From assembly GCA_024364735.1 (NCBI GenBank), contig JAGFNQ010000947.1, positions 475,427-539,426 on the forward strand: a stretch of DNA of 64,000 bases, given 5' to 3'. The DNA comes from Boesenbergia rotunda (taxonomy: Eukaryota; Streptophyta; Magnoliopsida; Zingiberales; Zingiberaceae). This document shows positions 23,234 through 35,901 of the stretch, one piece after another (the first letter of the stretch is position 1; the number at the start of each line of letters is the position of its first letter). The notes beneath the pieces were generated by a model. That model was not told where the DNA came from and made no database searches. It saw nothing but the letters and a program-made list of their open reading frames with translations. Position numbers and translations under genes: made by a program.

Positions 23234-23839
23234 AACACGTTAATATTTCTAACAGAAAGTACTTTGATGAATACAGTAAATAAAATTATAAAAATGTTAT
23301 TTATTATCATACGACTGCATAGTTGAATAGTAAATCTTTAGACAATTGAAATTAATTGACGATTATCATTCCTATTTAATCTTCAATAAAATAAATCTGA
23401 CATAACGTCCTGACTCGAATTGATTAAAAATTCATGTTCAGATTGAATATTTTCGAATTTGTGTCGAATTCGGATGGAAAGATTTTCAGATTAAAATTTT
23501 TCGGATCGAATTCAACTTGATTTGAATGGACTTAGGTTGATCCAAATTTAAAATTTAGTAGGTTTTTTTAATTAAATTAAATTTTATTTTAAAAAATAAA
23601 ATATTTTTATATATATTAATATTAATATTAATATGATAATGAAAAAATATTGAGATAAAATTGAAAAATTATAAAAAAATAATTAAAAAAAACTGGTTTG
23701 AATCAGATTTTTGTATTATTCAGGTCGAGTAGTTTAGGTTGGTCGGATTCGATTTTGAATTTAAATGTTTTGGATTATATTCAAGCTCGGGTCAGATTTA
23801 CGTTAGATTAAAAATATTTCTAATTAGATTCTACTCGAA
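23234..23839. other. AT-rich intergenic DNA
   Basis: AT-rich sequence between the Tat-1 3' LTR and the copia element. No gene or repeat recognised. Confidence 0.45.
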
Positions 23840-23844
23840 TACAC

Positions 23845-24631
23845 TGTTGGAAATTTATTCCTTCAATAATTCCGAATATATCTCCTCGGTATTTGACTTA
23901 GTCGATTCACGACCGTCGGAACTTCCGGAAGGTTGCTTTCGGAGGAAGCAAACTGATTGGTATTTCACGTCGAGGCTAGTGTTGGACACTATCTCCGTAA
24001 AACGATATTGCTCCGTTACTGGTGCTCACGGATAGCAGCAATTCATTTCCAAGATACAACGACGTCGTCTCGGAATAGTAGCACTTCAAATTTCGAGACC
24101 GGCGAACCTTCCGTAGACTTCTCGGACTCTCGATGCAGAAGAGGGAGGAGTGCAAATGCTTATAGATTGCAATGCTTGAATGAATGAAATGATTTAGTGG
24201 AGGATCTATTTATATTGAGTGAAGAGGTAAGTACCCTTTGGTTCGGACAGATCTGGACCGTTCATAACGAAAGGGTATAACCCTTTAAAGGTCATTTAAT
24301 CTCGTCCCTTGATTCGAAGAGTTATAACTCTTCAGATCCATCTTGATCTCGGCCGTCAGATTAGAACATTTAATCCGACGCCTCAGATCCATTCTCCCTC
24401 TTCACATTCAGATCTTTGATCAGACGCTCTAGATCGCACCTTCTTGCGATCTGTCCAGATCTTTGATCCGACGGCCACCATTGAACGTATCTTGAGCAAT
24501 TAATTTCTCATTCACCCTTATTCGATTTTGAGCAAATAAATAGTCCAGATTTATCTACGCGAAACGTAGATTTCGATTTTGAAGTCAAACTTGACTTTCA
24601 ACGATCGATGGCATCAAAATCGTATCCAACA
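23845..24631 (-). mobile_element. Copia-1 3' LTR
   Basis: 787 bp, TGTTGGAAATTTATTCC to CGTATCCAACA. It is the 3' LTR because the coding strand is minus. The adjoining minus-strand polypurine tract reads GTGGGGGAT, directly before TGTTGG, as in many plant copia elements. Confidence 0.9.
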
Positions 24632-24642
24632 ATCCCCCACAT
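24632..24642 (-). promoter_or_regulatory. Copia-1 polypurine tract
   Basis: Minus strand ATGTGGGGGAT immediately before the 3' LTR. The polypurine tract primes plus-strand DNA synthesis. Confidence 0.75.
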
Positions 24643-24899
24643 GAATGGAAATTAATGCATGTATTGCATGTATGCATGCTGACACTTTACAAGAGTCCAA
24701 TCGATAAGTCAATGCATCGGGAAAGGTAGCTTGTGACTTTGAACCTTCCGTAGTGGAATGCTATCGAGCATACTAGGCTGCGCAGTGAACGTGATGTCTT
24801 GAACTGCTCAGCTGTTGGTGTATACTAAGACAATAACATCCACACAGAGACTTATCTCACCCACTTTTAGTTCTCATGGTTGGTTCCGTTTCGGCCATG

Positions 24900-25728
24900 G
24901 ACACCATCTTGGATTCATGAGTGTTTCATTGAAGCGGCCTGTCTTCACACTCACATAGGTGACACTTCTATCAAGAGTATCCTACCATACTCCACCTTAA
25001 AGGTATAGAAGTCATTAAAAGCATAAGCTTATCCTCACTACATGTGGTAGAACAGCACCAAATCATCCTAGGATTGGGATAGTAGAGATAATTATTTCTC
25101 TTGTGCTGTTACACAACTTCTGTAACATCGTTGTCCCATTGAACCATGATCTTGGGATCTCCAGTCAACAAGGTTGGGTTATCGCTACAGTCATTTTTAG
25201 TTGTAGATTTTCAATCTCATTCCTCTTGATGAGCAGTATACTTGATCTCGATTTAGCCCCTTCGTTAGTGGATCTGCCAAATTATCCTTAGATTTGACAT
25301 AATCGATTGCAATCACTCCGTTCGAGATCAACTGCCTAATGGTATTATGTTGACGACGTATATGTCGTTATTTACCATTATACATACTACTCTGTGCCCT
25401 TCCAATTGCCGATTGACTATAACAGTGGATAAGTACGGTGGGCACAGGTTTTATCCAACTCGGAATATCTTCCAAGAAATTCCGCAACCATTCAGCTTCT
25501 TCAGCTACTTTATCAAGTGCTATAAACTAGGATTCCATTGTTGATCGAGCTATGCATGTTTGCTTGATGGATTTCCAAGATACTGCTCCTCCACCGATCG
25601 TGAATACATATCCACTAGTGAGTGGATTTGGAGTCTTTTGTATCGGAGATCCAATTAGCATCACAATATTCCTCCAAGACTGCGGGATACTTTCCGTAAT
25701 GTAATCCGTAGTTCATAGTATATTTTAA
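24900..25728 (-). pseudogene. Copia-1 RNase H remnant
   Basis: Downstream of the reverse transcriptase stop, short minus-strand frames still show RNase H pieces: KYGGH-side decay, RHIRRQHNTIRQLI and VKSKDNLADPLTKGL near 25260-25380. Several stops and shifts separate them, so this is the eroded RNase H domain rather than a gene. Confidence 0.65.
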
Positions 25729-26697
25729 TTATCTAAGAACTCGCATCACTGCTTTCCAATGGGTGTCGTTTGGATTGCTCGTAAAACGACTCAGTTTGTT
25801 GACCACACAGGCAATATCCGGACGAGTACAGTTTGTGAGATACATTAAACTGTCAATTATCCGGGAATATTCCAATTGCGATATGGGTTCACCATGGTTT
25901 TTCGCTAAGTGTTGACTTAGATCCATAGGTATTTTTACAGTAGAGAGATCGTATGCATTGAATCTTTTTAATACTGACTCTATATAATGGGATTGTGTTA
26001 AAACTATCCCATCGGGTGTCCTGAGAATTTTAATTCCCAATATGATATCTGCTCGACCCATATCTTTCATGTCAAAACTATTGGTCAACATTTTCTTAGT
26101 ACTCATGATGACATCATGATTACTTCCCATTATGAGCATGTCGTCTACGTAAAGACAGACGATTACATAACTCTCAGGTGTGCTTTTGACATAAATGCAT
26201 TTGTCACATTCATTTATTCTGAATTCGTTTGACAGCATTATTTTGTCAAATTTTTCGTGCCATTGCTTTGGTGCTTGTTTAAGTCCGTACAACGACTTAA
26301 CAAGTCGACACACCTTTCCCTCAGTTCCAGGAGTTATGAACCCCTCGGGTTGCTCCATGTAGATTTCTTCTTCCAACTCACCATTTAAGAACACAGTCTT
26401 AACATCCATTTGGTGTATTTCAAGGTCATACAATGCTGCAATGGCTATCAACACTCGTATGGACGTAATCCTTGTCACCGGTGAGTAGGTATCGAAGTAA
26501 TCAAGGCCTTCCTGTTGCTTGTACCCTTTAGCTACAAGTCTGTCTTTATACTTGTCAATCGATCCATCAGCTTTATACTTGCGTTTTAGTATCCACTTAC
26601 AACCTAATGGTTTAGTACCAGAAGGAAGGTCTACTAATTCCCAAGTATGGTTATTCATGATGGACTCGATTTCACTATTGACAGCTTCTTTCCACAA
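25729..26697 (-). pseudogene. Copia-1 reverse transcriptase
   Basis: Minus-strand frame of 322 codons with the plant copia reverse transcriptase in order: MWKEAVNSEIESIMNNHTWE, GCKWILKRKYKADG, YKDRLVAKGY, TYSPVTRITSIR, QMDVKTVFLNG, KSLYGLKQAPKQWHEKF, CLYVDDMLIMGS (catalytic YVDD intact) and LMYLTNCTRPDIA. It would copy the element's RNA into cDNA within cytoplasmic particles. It is out of frame with the upstream polyprotein (shift near 26710) and ends early at HWKAVMRVLR. It has no start of its own; it was part of one polyprotein. Confidence 0.92.
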
Positions 26698-28805
26698 TGG
26701 GCCGTCGGGACCAGAGAGAGTTCGCTTAGTGTTCTTGGGTCCATTTCTGACATGAATGTCATGAAATCCGGCCCGAACGATTTCTCAACTCTAGCCCGTT
26801 TGCTCCGACGTGGCTCTTCGCTTTGATTGTAAATAGCCCTTTTATGACAACTAAGTTCTGGAACATTATCTTTGTTAGAACTTCCGTTGTCATTATTTTG
26901 AACGTTTTCCTTCTTATTTAGAAACACATCTTCAAAAAATATTACATTCCGAGATTCTATGGTTGCACCCACGTGAATATCAGGAATGTCTGACTTATGA
27001 ACTATGAAGTGATATGCACTACTGTTTTGGGCATATCCGACAAATATTGCATCGAACGTTTTAGGTCCGATCTTAACTTGCTTTGGCTTAGGTACTTCGA
27101 CCTTTGCTAAGCACCCCCACACTTTCAAGTATTTGTACGATGGCTCGCGGCATTTCCATAATTCATATGGTGTTTTATCATTTTTCTTGTCAGGGATTTT
27201 GTTGAGAATGTGGTTTGCTGATAATATGGCTTCCCCCCATAAATTCTGGGGTAAGCCTGAATTTATCAACAAGGCATTCATCATTTCCTTTAGTGTCCGA
27301 TTTTTACGTTCGACAATACCATTTGATTGAGGTGAGTAAGGTGCCGTTGTCTGATGGATAATTCCAGATTCTGAACAGAATTCATCAAACGATGCACCAT
27401 ATTCTCCACCTCTATTGCTACGAATTATTTTAATTCGTTTTTCAAGTTGATTTTCAACTTCCGTTTTATAGGTTCTGAAAGCTTCCAGGGCTTCGTCTTT
27501 ACTTCTTAAAAGAAAGACATAACAGAACCTCGTGCAGTCATCGATAAAAGTAATGAAGTACTTTTTACCTCCTCTAGTTTGTACGAATTTCAAGTCACAT
27601 AGATCACTATGTATTAATTCTAGAGGAGTTGTTGACCTTTCCACCGAATGAAAAGGTAGTCTTGTCATTTTCGCTTCCACGCACACTTCGCATTTGTGTG
27701 TTTCGTCAACATCGATGTTCGGTAATAAATTTAGTTTGACGAGACGTTTTAGAGTATTATTATTAACATGCCCAAGCCGATCATGCCATAAATTAAAACA
27801 CTCAATAACATAGCTGGAAGCTTTTAATTTATTACCATCAAAATTACGGTGTACAGTCATTACAACCATTTTGATCAAATTTTGTTCTAAATACCCTTTT
27901 CCTACGAAGACACCGTTCTTCGTAAGCACAAAGTTGTTGGATTGGAACACTAGTTTGAATCCGGCTTTAACAAGTGCCGATCTTGAAACTAAGTTCTTCC
28001 TGATGTCGGGAACATGGAGCACACCAATGAGAGTTAGCTCCTTCCCAGACGTCATTTTTAGAACAACTGTCCCGAGTCCAACAATTGAGGACGTCGTGGA
28101 ATTGCTCATATAGAGCTTTCTTCCACTTATCGGGGTGTACTTGGAGAACATCGCCTTGTCCGAACAGACGTGGCGGGTTGCTCCAGTATCGATCCACCAC
28201 TGCTTCGGGTTGTCCACCAAATTGGCTTCGAACACGACCGCAGTAAGATCCAGAGTGCTGAGATCTATGTCAGCGGAGGTTGCGACTTGGTTCGCAACAT
28301 TCTTCTGGCTCTTGGTTGTCTTCTTCGGGCGTCTGCAGTCTTTGGACATGTGTCCTGACTTTCCACAATTGTACCACGTGCTCTTGAACTTTTTGCCTTG
28401 AGCCTTTTGGTTCGGTTGCTTCGGCTTCTTCGCTTTTGGTTCCGTCAGGTTGGACATCTCGTCGACTGTCCGCTTTGTTCCTCTAGAGTCGGATAATTTT
28501 CGATTATCCTCCTCTATTCGCAGCCGCAGGATGAGGTCTTCAAGTCCCATCTCCTTTTGCTTGTGCTTTAGGTAATTTTTGAAATCCTTCCATGACGGAG
28601 GGAGTTTCTCGATTACCGCAGCAACTTTGAATGACTCGTTCAGCGTCATTCCTTCGGCGTCCAAATCATGCATATCAGTTGCATGTCTTGGACCTGAGAC
28701 GTGACGCTCTTGGAATCCACCATTTTGAAATCCAAAAACCGGCCGACGATGAATTTCTTCAGTCCGACGTTTTCGGTTTTGTATTTCTTCTCCAGCGATT
28801 CCCAC
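26655..28805 (-). pseudogene. Copia-1 gag end, protease and integrase
   Basis: Minus-strand frame of 716 codons; its first ~40 codons are out-of-frame gag. Then come the gag C-half (LNESFKVAAVIEKLPPSWKD), a zinc knuckle WYNCGKSGHMSKDC whose first Cys is Trp, protease WWIDTGATRHVCSD, the HHCC zinc domain (LWHDRLGHVNNN, CEVCVEAKM) and the integrase core. In the core, HSDLCD keeps the first Asp and PQSNGIVERKNRTLKEMM keeps the Glu, but IRSNRGGEY has Asn where the second catalytic Asp normally stands. Integrase would therefore be inactive. A frameshift near 26710 cuts it from reverse transcriptase. Confidence 0.92.
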
Positions 28806-29005
28806 AGTGACTTAGCCGTCTCCATTATGCAATATACGCTATATAGTGCATTGTCCAGCGCATTAATAACGTAATTGCGGCACAGGAAGTCTTCGTGTGA
28901 CCACGCATCGCGAGCAGCCTGGCTCCCGGAATTATTTTCCGTAGCGGCTGGCGGGTCTTCACGCAGGAACCGTACAAGGTTCAGCGTGGTTAGGTAGAAC
29001 AACAT
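28646..29005 (-). pseudogene. Copia-1 gag N-terminal part
   Basis: Minus-strand frame starting MLFYLTTLNLVRFLRED, then AWSHEDFLCRNYVINALDN, MET-AKSLWESLEKKYK and KFIVGRFLDFKMVDSKSV. This is the plant copia gag (UBN2-type) nucleocapsid precursor. At QDMQLIC a single-base shift near 28670 moves the reading to the frame that continues HDLDAEGMTLNESF. The true start may lie upstream, towards 29040. Confidence 0.85.
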
Positions 29006-29303
29006 CTTTTGCTGCCATCTTTTGAAGTCAGCTCCGTTGAATTTCTCCGGCTTCTCGCGTGAGGGATGGTGGTGGGTATATCGTTGATTTTGAAGTCGGC
29101 TCCGTTTGACTTCTCGGCGTGAGGGACGACGGCGGTTGGTATATCGTTGACTCTGGCCATATCAGTTTGCCGAATAACTTTATTGTAGATAGGATTCTCT
29201 CAACTTGGTGTGGTGGTGTAGTTGGTTACCACCTCAAATTAACATACAAGAGGTCTCTTGACGTCAATTATTTTATAATAATTGCACCAATATCGTTTTA
29301 CGA

Positions 29304-30091
29304 TGTTGGTAATTTATTCCTTCAATAATTCTGAATATATCTCCTCAGTATTTGACTTAGTCGATTTACGACCGTCGAAACTTTCGGGAGGTTGCTTTCG
29401 GAGGAAGCAAACTGATTGGTATTTCACGTCGAGGCTAGTGTTGGACACTATCTCCGTAAAACGATATTGCTTCGCTACTGGTGCTCATGAATAGCAGCAA
29501 TTCGTTTCCAAGATACAACTACGTCGTCTCGGAATAGTAGCACTTCAAATTTCGAGACCGGCGAACCTTCCGTAGACTTCTCGGACTCTCGATGCAGAAG
29601 AGGGAGGAGTGCAAATGCTTATAGATTGCAATGCTTGAATGAATGAAATGATCTAGTGGAGGGATCTATTTATATTGAGTGAAGAGGTAAGTACCCTTTG
29701 GTTCGGACAGATCTGGACCATTCATAACGAAAGGGTATAACCCTTTAAAGGTCATTTAATCTCGTCCCTTGATTCGAAGAGTTATAACTCTTCAGATCCA
29801 TCTTGATCTCGACCGTCAGATTAGAACATTTAATCTGACGCCTCAGATCCATTCTCCCTCTTCACATTCAGATCTTTGATCCGACGCTCCAGATCGCACC
29901 TTCTTGCGATCTGTCCAGATCTTTGATCCGACGGTCACCATTGAGTGTATCTTGAACAATTAATTTCTCATTCACCCTTATTCGATTTTGAGCAAATAAA
30001 TAGTCCAGATTTATCTACGTGAAACGTAGATTTCGATTTTAAAGTCAAACTTGACTTTCAATGATCGATGACATCAAAATCGTATCCAACA
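29304..30091 (-). mobile_element. Copia-1 5' LTR
   Basis: 788 bp, TGTTGGTAATTTATTCC to CGTATCCAACA, partner of 23845-24631. The adjoining internal sequence (left of 29304) has no clear match to the usual initiator-Met tRNA primer site, so the primer is unassigned. Confidence 0.9.
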
Positions 30092-30096
30092 TACAC

Positions 30097-30923
30097 ACCT
30101 CTACCTCAAAGTTTACCGACGGTTCAAAGGCACAGCGGCTTAGCTGCGAGACAACCACTACAACTTGCGCGCTGTTTACCGCTGGCTTTGCTTCAGTTTA
30201 TGTGCGTGATTGTTTGTAATAATTCAAACAAAGAAAGTAGTTCAATTGAAACTCGTAATGATAGCCAACTGACCGGGCGGCTCAAATTATTTGTAGTCCT
30301 AAGTTTAAAAAAAAATCCTCGCTCTTTTTCAATAAAAAATAGACGGACAATAGATTTAACCGAAAATAAATATATTTACAACTATTTAAAAATAAAAAAA
30401 TAAAAGTATATCTAATTATTCAAATAAAACATGGAGTGAATAGTCCTTATAAAAGCATCAAAATTGAAAAAATAAGAATAATAAATTATGAAAATAATAG
30501 AAAGAATTATCCTCCTGTCCTCAACTTATCACCATATACAAAGTACAAAAGCAAATAAATAAAAAAAATACATATACGAAATAACAAAACTTAATGTAAT
30601 TTTAAAAAAATAAAAATCACAACGAGACCAAATTATTTATTATCATTTATTAAGAACTAAATTAATTTTTTTAGATACGAAACATAATAATAACATAATA
30701 AAAACCAAACCATTAATTTTATCACCAAAATCAGAAAAATTATAAATGTTAGATCCGAGATCAAGGAGAAATTCAAAAATTTATAATGATAAATATATCT
30801 AAATAGAAATTAAGGAGGAATTCAAAAATTTATAATTATAAATATATCTAAATAAAAATTAAACTTAATATTTTATCGAAGAAGCAAAATGATAGAGGTA
30901 TCAAACTCGCTATTATTAGAAAA
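30097..30923. other. AT-rich intergenic DNA
   Basis: AT-rich with an imperfect 50-bp direct repeat (GGAGAAATTCAAAAATTTAT near 30767 and GGAGGAATTCAAAAATTTAT near 30813). No gene. Confidence 0.45.
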
Positions 30924-31775
30924 TATTAGAAATCAATCAAAGTGTCACATGGATTAAAAATAAAAAAGATCATAAGTTTAAAAGGATGAAAAGTATCTCA
31001 ATTGACATAAGACCTTTTGGGTAGAGCTCAAGAGTAAAGTCATAAGGGCTTAGACCTAAAATGGACAATATCATACCATTGTGGATATATGCATATCCTT
31101 GTTCCAATAAGTGATATCAGAGTCATGATCCAAACCATGTGCCATGTGGGAAGGTCCTCGAACGAAGTTGTGGGGAGGCTTGGAGCAGGTCAAGTGTGAC
31201 CGAATGCTTGTGGGGAGGCCTGGAGCTGGTCAAGAGTGATCGAATACAAATGCTCGCAGGGAGGTCGGAGGTCCAGAGTAGGTCAAAGATGACCGGATGC
31301 TTACGGGGAGATTCGAAACTGGTCATCTTGGTCAAAAGATGACCGGATGCTTGCTGGGAGGTCTGGAGGCACGGAACAGGTTGGATGCTTGCGGGAGGTC
31401 TGGAGGCACGGAACAAGTTGGATGCTTGCGGGAGGCCAAGAAGCCCGGAGCAAGTTGGATACTCACAACAAGGCTTGGAGTAGGTTAAAAGAGTGATCGG
31501 ATGCTCGCGGGGAGACCCAAAGCAGGTTAAGAGTGATCGAATGCTTGGCGAGATACTCGGACTAATGGTGGTCTTTCGTTTGAGGGGAGGATTGTTGGAG
31601 ATCAATCAAAGTCCCACATTGGTTAGAAATGGAAAAGATCATGGGGTTAAAAGGATGGAAAGTATTTCCATGCATGAGGCATTTGGGTAAAACCTAAGAG
31701 CAAAGCCATGAGAGCTTAAGCCTAATATGGACAATATAATGTCCTTATGGAGATATGCATATCTTTGGAGCCCTA
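30924..31775 (+). mobile_element. TRIM-1: short non-coding LTR element
   Basis: Two LTR-like ends of about 185 bp: 30924-31109 (AGAAATCAATCAAAGTG, ... GGACAATATCATACCATTG) and 31593-31775 (TGTTGGAGATCAATCAAAG, ... GGACAATATAATGTCC). Next to the first is TGATATCAGAGTC, a decayed initiator-Met primer site; before the second is the purine tract GAGGGGAGGAT. The ~480-bp interior has no coding capacity; it holds about nine imperfect repeats built on GATGACCGGATGCTTGCGGG and GGAGGTCTGGAGGC. The size and structure fit a TRIM-type non-autonomous copia relative. Confidence 0.75.
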
Positions 31776-32689
31776 ATCGAAAATAATAAAATCTTTGATT
31801 TTGATTGAACACAATATGGACAAATGCATCATCATTTGAACAAAATCAAGGAAGGAGCATAGTGGTACCAACTGGATCAACATGATAACATTAAGTGCGG
31901 TTTTTCATCCCTAATCTCAAGAGCGAGAGATGCACAGAGAGGGGAGTTGGAAAGGGGGAAGAGGATGAACTCGAAAAAAACTAGCATTTTTAATTTGCAT
32001 TGTATAGATAAAAAATTTCTAATTCATGTTCTTACCGATCAAAGGAGAATGCGTCACCAACACATAAGAAACGTTATGAGAAAAAGATGGGGTTGAGAGT
32101 TATTAAAGAGAACTAGATTAAATCTTATAAAATAACATAATAATTAAAAATAAATTTAAAATTTAAAAAGAGAGCTCTTTTATGACTTTATCCGTTAGAT
32201 CTATAATGAGATCTTTATAAAATCCGAAGCTTTATCAGATAATAAAATTGTAAAATCTTTTTTCACGTGGTCCTATTTATTTTCATTTTCTTAAAAAATA
32301 TACATAAAAATATATTTAATATATTATAAATAATGGATCCCAAAAAAATTGAGACATTAGACATAGAACTCAATGACCTATGCTAAAGTCGGCCCTGCCA
32401 ATTGATCGGAGCTTAGGAATAAGATTAACTAATCATCACATGGGAAAATATTGTAAAAGATTGGAGAAAGAATCTCCTTGAAAAATTTAGGAAAACCTTG
32501 CAATTTAAATATCGATAAATTTTGTAATCTCAAGTATAATTCATAGGTTTTGAATGAGTTTCAACACAATCTTTCATCTTTTTTCTTCATATTTGAGATT
32601 CACAATTATTATTACGCTGAAGTGATTCAAAGAATCAGGTTTCATCAGTTTATTGTTGATGTAGAATGTCCACAGTTAATTCAACCCAT
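31776..32689. other. Intergenic DNA, nothing recognised
   Basis: AT-rich, no coding frame with a recognisable domain and no repeat structure that I can support. Confidence 0.4.
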
Positions 32690-32972
32690 GCCACGTTTTG
32701 CCAACGACATGAAGTCGCCTTTCTCACCGGACTATTAAGTCCGCCGCCACATCCTCCGTGCCCAACTCCACTCAGCTCAATCCTGCAGACAACCCCCAAT
32801 CGAACTGATACACAAAGTTCGTCGAAGCATGCTCAGGAGATGCCACAACAAAGTTCAATCCAGGGCAAATCCTTCGTCCCGCTCTGAACGAAGTGAACCG
32901 GAGATCATTAATCCCGGTGAAGTCAATTGTGCCGTCGCTTCTGAATTCCTCTATCAGAGAGAGAGTCTCCAC
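32690..32972 (-). pseudogene. Cytochrome P450 C-terminal fragment
   Basis: The minus strand reads EEFRSDGTIDFTGINDLRFTSFRAGRRICPGLNF then NFVYQFDWGL, in two pieces of the same frame. FRAGRRICPG is the haem-binding loop of P450 enzymes (FxxGxRxCxG), with the Cys that ligates the iron. The flanks match the plant CYP71-like pattern (ERF..DFxG before it, FDWxLP after it). Only about 90 residues of a roughly 500-residue protein remain. Stops follow at about 32772 and the rest is missing, so it is a relic of a host gene. Family assignment beyond P450 is inference. Confidence 0.8.
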
Positions 32973-34048
32973 TACAATTATATGTCAGGGATAAAGTCAC
33001 CTCCAACATTTTCCTTTTAGAGATAGAGTTGCTGCTCTGCCGGGGACAGAGTCGCCTTCAACATTTTCTCTACGAAGGACAAAGTCACTATTAAAATTCT
33101 TCTGTCAGCCACAAAGTCGCATCAAACTTTTTTTCTGTCTGGATAAAGTTACTGCGATAAATTCCAAGGATAGAGATAGAGTCACCCCTTTATCACTTCT
33201 AAAAAATAATTAATGAAATTGGACAACGTCGAATTTCGAACGACCGATTCAATCTTATAAAACGACCGATTCAATCTTATAAAATTTTCATCGACCGTCA
33301 AGATAAATCAGAAAATACTCACGACGGACGGTCCAAAAACCCAATGTCTTAGGATTTACGTCTTATTTTTTTTAAAAAAAAAATCTTACAAAATATACTT
33401 AGTTGCGTATCTAACTGCGAATTCCGTATCCCCTCTAATCTCCTCAGTCAAAAACGGAGTTGTCTCCAATATTTCCTTTGTCCAGAGAAAAGTCGTTGCT
33501 TGCTATCCCCTCTGCCATGGGCAGAGCTGGAAGAAACACCTGGTAAAGAGAAGCTCGGGCTAAGGGAAGGAGCTGCCTCTGAAGTTGGTCATAGTTGTGC
33601 AAGAGCGAGAGGACTCGGTGACTAGGGATGGGGCGGCGAAGGCGGAAGTGGACTCGGGGACAGCCGAGAGGAGCTCAGCTGAGCATGATGCTTCAAACGC
33701 CAACTCCTCTTGCAAGGGCCCAGATATTCCTCGAACTCCCCTGAGGAGATAGTCTGAGGGATTAATAAAGGCTGAGGACTCTGCTCGGCAATGGCAGGAG
33801 GTGCTGTTTCGGCTACAGCAAACTGCATATGCTTGTTGAGGGAAGCACATGACATTTTCTTAGCTACAATAGAAAAGAAAGGATAATCAGTTAGTCCTCG
33901 CGAAGAAGGACAAGTTCTGTCTCCACGGTACTCAACCTAAAGTTAAAAAAAAAAAAGAATCTTCATGGAGGAGAAGGTTGACGTCGAAATGCAAGACGTT
34001 CAGAATCTTGGAGACTTCATGATAGGATGCAGTTTCCTTTGTTGGGGG
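32973..34048. repeat. Intergenic DNA with degenerate ~50-60-bp repeats
   Basis: From about 32980 to 33195 the phrase (A/G)GATA(A/G)AGTC(A/G)CC...AACATTTT recurs about five times at 45-60-bp spacing. At 33238-33281 a 22-bp word beginning AACGACCGATTCAATCTTAT is duplicated in tandem. The minus-strand frames at 33560-33855 have no recognisable domain. Confidence 0.45.
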
Positions 34049-34607
34049 TGTTGGGTTTAATCTCTCAAGATAGGCTTAATGTAACTTACATACGAATACA
34101 AACCAATCCGTTTAAGTGATCTACCTTAAGGTTATTGAGTTTCAAGTAATTAAAATGTTGGTTAATATATGTAAAACTCTTTATCGCTATCTGTTATCAT
34201 CTATGAGCTGATAATAAATCAGATTCCTATATAGAGAGAGGTTCCTGAAGAATTAGGGCATTTTGATAGAACCCTTGTTCCTCATTAACGAGAGTTTGAG
34301 GCGCCGTCAACCCTAATACCTTTGAAAAAACTCCCTCTTTGTTTGCTTCCGCTTCTTCTTCTTCCTAAAAGATTGGATTCTTGGACGACACTACATGATA
34401 AGAAAGAAGATTTTTCAATCTGGTTCCATATCTTTCAATTTATTTTTATTTCTTTATGTCATGCTTTTGTTGAAACAAGATCATGCATAGACTTGTATTT
34501 TCCCATTTGAGTTTTTATTTGGTGTTTAGAATTATATGCGGATTTGGATTTATAAGAACTATCAATCAATATCAGAGCCAAAGGTTCTATTTCTTCAATT
34601 TTATGGC
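34049..34607 (+). mobile_element. Probable copia 5' LTR and primer site (host of LTR-D)
   Basis: TGTTGGGTTTAATC at 34049 starts an LTR-like stretch with a pyrimidine-rich leader at about 34330-34370. It is followed by ATCAATATCAGAGCC at 34567, a good match to the plant copia primer site for initiator-Met tRNA. An ATG-containing stretch follows and is interrupted by LTR-D at 34613. The decayed copia sequence in the same orientation at 52556-53755 could be the far part of this element. Confidence 0.5.
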
Positions 34608-35901
34608 AATACTGTCACATCTTGGGGATAATGTTTGCTCGAAAAATGAGCAACATTTCCCGTATACGGACAATATATGGATCCTGGATATAATAGCTAT
34701 ATGGCTATATAACACATATCATAAGCCCACACGGTTGGAAATAAAGTAAAAACGCAACCATGCAATTTATATATCAACCCACACAACTGAAATCCACAAC
34801 CACGTAGTTTATACAGCTCACAAGGCTGGAATCAATACAAAAACAGTGGCAACAAAATATAACACCACATATACCAAAAGAAGTATACGCGAGCCGACCC
34901 TGCTTGACACAACAACCACAAAGCCAAAATAGACACCATAAACTGAAATACATGTCCAAGACGAAAATAATGAAATATATGAAAATCGTTCTCAGATGTG
35001 ACGTGAGACTGACAGTTAGGATACTCCAAGCAACTCCATGCCATCTACATGCTACTTGGGAAAATAAAAACATACAAACGATGGTGGGTGGTGAGTACGA
35101 GACACTCAGTGGGCAATAGAAATAGACATGCATAGATAAAAAAGTGTCTAAAGATCAAACATATAGAATCTCATAGGTAATATTAGAATATGAACATAAC
35201 CATAACTGACATAATGAACACATATATCAGAATCAGTCTAACACGTAAAGTACAATAATCTGTAACACCTAAGATCTGCAACGGATGAACTCAAAACCAC
35301 ATGAGCAACAACCAATGCATAATAATCATGATGCATAAATATGAATGTGCATGTCAATCATATGCAATAAAACATGACTCAATCAAATGTAGCGAACATA
35401 AGCAAATGCAACGATACATCATATGTACATGATATAATGACATGTGTTACCCCTGACACCAGTAAAGTCGTCATCACATCACATCTATGAGACCGAGTGA
35501 GTAGGGTTGTGATAATTGTACGCACTCCAATAACTACCACTACTTTGAGTGATTGAGTTGACAGGATGCTGAGGAGCAAACTACTTCAAAATCCCAAGAG
35601 AAGGGGGAGCCACCAACAACTCTACTATCCCTTAAAAATAATGGAAGGGATGTCAACTGCCTGTTCACAGCTCCAACTACCATTACCCCTGAGTGGTCGA
35701 GTATGACACAACAAGACGACTGCTCACACTCAAACAATTATTGTTGGGGTTGCAAGGTTGCAAACATAGTCTCACATTGAAAATATATGGGAAATATCAT
35801 GGGCTTATAAGAGAAAGATATCTTCATTGGCATGAGGCCTTTTGGGGAGAGTCCAAGAGCAAAACCACGAGGGCTCAGATTCAAAGTGGACAATACTATA
35901 C

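Larger units (their letters stand above)
23845..30091 (-). mobile_element. Copia-1: structurally complete Ty1/copia retrotransposon, decayed
   Basis: 6,247 bp, minus orientation, flanked by a perfect TACAC duplication (23840-23844 and 30092-30096). LTRs 23845-24631 and 29304-30091 start TGTTGG and end CGTATCCAACA. By eye they differ at roughly 28 positions, mostly C/T and G/A, so the insertion is not recent. Order on the minus strand: gag, zinc knuckle, protease, integrase, reverse transcriptase, RNase H, which is the copia order. Two frameshifts and key-residue losses inactivate it. Confidence 0.95.

Noticed and set aside
33560..33855. Minus-strand frames of 77-96 codons as a gene
   Set aside because: No recognisable domain, two frames overlap, no promoter; left unassigned.
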